From Chlamydiota bacterium (GTDB lineage Bacteria > Chlamydiota > Chlamydiia > Chlamydiales > Waddliaceae), in the NCBI GenBank assembly GCA_011065005.1, contig JAAKFP010000152.1, positions 1 to 6,354 on the forward strand: a DNA stretch of 6,354 bases, given 5' to 3'. The notes below the pieces were generated by a model. The model was not told the DNA's origin. It ran no database searches and was given only the letters and a program-made list of their open reading frames with translations. The position numbers and the translations under genes were made by a program. Positions 5,340-6,354 of the stretch are shown piece by piece. The stretch's first letter is position 1; every line of letters starts with the position of its first letter.

Positions 5340-6121
5340 CGAGAATCATCTATCTTATACTCATTACAATTCTTACCTCTACCGAATTAAATGCATTGTG
5401 CCCCAACTACGCAAAAAGTCGACACTCCCTCTATATCGGCCCAGAAGTTTACTACTTGAAACGAAAAAAAGAAGGTGGAAGCGAACAGTCAGGGTGGCTT
5501 TTTGGAGGAAGCGCCCTCTATGAAAGGCGAAGGGCCACAGGGTTCTACTGGGCCTTAGATGGGTATGCCGCCCACGGCCAAATTGCCGGAAAGACTCCCT
5601 CCGGAAAACGACTAAAGTCCGACCTCACCGACGTCCAAATCGATGGCCGATTGGGATACTCTTTCTGTTTCCACAAATGCAATAAACTAACGTTTATCCC
5701 CTACGGGGGCTACGGTTACCTCTACAGTAAAAACGACTTTAAAAAGCCGTCCCCCATTCCCTGTGAATTCCATAACCGCATCCACTATGCTTTAGCAGGA
5801 TTCATCACTTCCATCAGACTGACCCCATGTTTTGATGCCGAAGTAAATTTTACTGCAAAGTTTATGGTTGAAGGGAAAAGCAAAGTCAAAGGCGACCCTC
5901 AGTATGATGATGTAACAACCGCCATGGGAAATAAGAATCAATACGAAGTGGAAATTCCTCTACAATACAAGACCTGCTTGTGGGGTCGAAATATCATTGC
6001 CCGCTTCGTCCCCTTTTATCGCTTTCGTCACTACGGAGGAAGCTTCAACTACCCTTTTGACTTCATCGACACAAAATTTCACACCTATGGGGCAACATTA
6101 TTCATTCGGCTGTGTTTTTAG
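5336..6121 (+). CDS. Exported outer-membrane beta-barrel protein
   Basis: 261 residues. The first ~20 (MTRIIYLILITILTSTELNA) form a signal peptide. The mature part is rich in Tyr, Gly, Phe and alternating hydrophobic strands: SLYIGPEVYYLKR, GWLFGGSALYE, FYWALDGYAAHG, DVQIDGRLGYSF, FIPYGGYGYLYS, YALAGFITSIRL, DAEVNFTAKFMVEG, YEVEIPLQYKT and IIARFVPFYRFRHYGG. It ends TLFIRLCF; the terminal Phe and aromatic last strand are the usual recognition signal for Bam-dependent insertion. About 8-10 strands are likely. It resembles, from memory, a family of small outer-membrane proteins in Chlamydia-like bacteria with a FPFDFIDTKF-like motif near the C-terminus, but I cannot name a function. Cys residues (C22 and the FCFHKC pair among them) are fewer than in the porin at 1-598. 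LNALC at the export junction is not a lipobox because the residue before Cys is Leu. No Shine-Dalgarno is evident; the start is the first ATG giving an intact signal peptide. Confidence -1.
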   Translation: MTRIIYLILITILTSTELNALCPNYAKSRHSLYIGPEVYYLKRKKEGGSEQSGWLFGGSALYERRRATGFYWALDGYAAHGQIAGKTPSGKRLKSDLTDVQIDGRLGYSFCFHKCNKLTFIPYGGYGYLYSKNDFKKPSPIPCEFHNRIHYALAGFITSIRLTPCFDAEVNFTAKFMVEGKSKVKGDPQYDDVTTAMGNKNQYEVEIPLQYKTCLWGRNIIARFVPFYRFRHYGGSFNYPFDFIDTKFHTYGATLFIRLCF

Positions 6122-6131
6122 CAGATTAAGG

Positions 6132-6147
6132 GTTCCCGTTAGGGGAC
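6132..6147 (+). other. Short hairpin after the outer-membrane protein gene
   Basis: GTTCCC (6132-6137) pairs with GGGGAC (6142-6147) around a GTTA loop, with one G-U pair. No T run follows, so it is not a complete terminator alone. It may be part of a larger structured 3' end or repeat element with the next hairpin. Confidence -1.
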
Positions 6148-6157
6148 AAAGCGAGAT

Positions 6158-6211
6158 AGCCCCGTCCTAGTGCGAGGGAGCTTGCGACCGAGACACGTGG
6201 GGCGGGGTTTT
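6158..6211 (+). terminator. Branched GC-rich hairpin ending in TTTT, likely intrinsic terminator
   Basis: CCCCGTCCT (6160-6168) pairs with GGGGCGGGG (6199-6207) with G-U pairs at two places, extended by AG against TT at the base and immediately followed by TTTTA (6208-6212). Inside the loop a second stem forms, GCGAG (6172-6176) with CTTGC (6181-6185) around a GGAG tetraloop. The strong stem plus T run 37 nt after the outer-membrane gene's stop fits a rho-independent terminator, though the T run is short. The branched interior is unusual for a plain terminator and could instead mark a dispersed palindromic repeat. Confidence -1.
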
Positions 6212-6354
6212 AGGAGCTGGGCAAAAATAAATTGTACATTTCTGGTGACACAACGCTTCAGATGCGAGGCGCAAATTCCTATGGGAACAAAATCCGGTTG
6301 GATTTTTCACAACCAACTAATCCTTAGTAGCTAAATAAATGTATTTATCATAAT
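6212..6354. other. Intergenic tail without recognisable gene
   Basis: I see no coding frame, tRNA or rRNA here. Small inverted repeats are present: GGTTG (6296-6300) with CAACC (6310-6314), and ATAAAT (6335-6340) with ATTTAT (6343-6348). The AT-rich end may be the start of a promoter region for a gene beyond the window. Confidence -1.

Noticed and set aside
5396..5404. Possible lipoprotein signal (LNALC) in the outer-membrane gene
   Set aside because: A lipobox needs a small residue directly before the Cys; here it is Leu, so ordinary signal-peptidase cleavage is more likely.
1..6354. CRISPR array, insertion sequence, tRNA or attachment site
   Set aside because: No spaced direct repeats, transposase-like frame, terminal repeats or tRNA-like cloverleaf were seen on either strand.

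Overview
The window is a compact bacterial chromosome segment with an estimated GC in the low forties. It most likely comes from an environmental, Chlamydia-like member of the Chlamydiae (the Simkania, Waddlia, Parachlamydia and Rhabdochlamydia side of the phylum). That placement is inference, from three points read together: a cysteine-rich Lpg1974-type porin, a CdaA/YbbR pair of the c-di-AMP system, and a secreted protein with a eukaryote-like ubiquitin fold. Legionella-type bacteria share the porin family, but to my knowledge lack CdaA. I cannot name a species.

Layout. Positions 1-598 (minus) hold the N-terminal 199 codons of a secreted, cysteine-rich outer-membrane porin; its 3' end lies outside the window. 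A divergent intergenic region (599-815) separates it from a plus-strand block of four tightly packed genes: folP (dihydropteroate synthase), cdaA (membrane diadenylate cyclase), ybbR (the CdaR-like regulator of CdaA) and rsmE (16S rRNA m3U1498 methyltransferase). The first three are separated by 3 nt and then overlap by 13 nt. The ybbR-rsmE junction consists almost entirely of a perfect AGAT tetranucleotide repeat that begins in the ybbR stop codon and ends just before the rsmE start.

rsmE meets a convergent minus-strand gene (4422-5198) with a 7-nt tail-to-tail overlap. That gene is the most interesting item here. After a Sec-type signal peptide it carries a segment that aligns without gaps to about the first 47 residues of eukaryotic ubiquitin, followed by an unrecognised, probably helical C-terminal domain. 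A 137-bp divergent intergenic region with candidate promoters in both directions leads to a plus-strand gene (5336-6121) for a small outer-membrane beta-barrel protein ending in phenylalanine. Its 3' side carries a small hairpin and a larger branched GC-rich hairpin ending in TTTT, the best terminator candidate in the window. The last ~140 nt hold no recognisable gene.

The operon joins folate synthesis, c-di-AMP signalling and ribosome maintenance, all housekeeping functions. The three flanking genes encode Sec-exported, envelope- or host-facing proteins, typical of an obligate intracellular bacterium with a disulphide-rich envelope.
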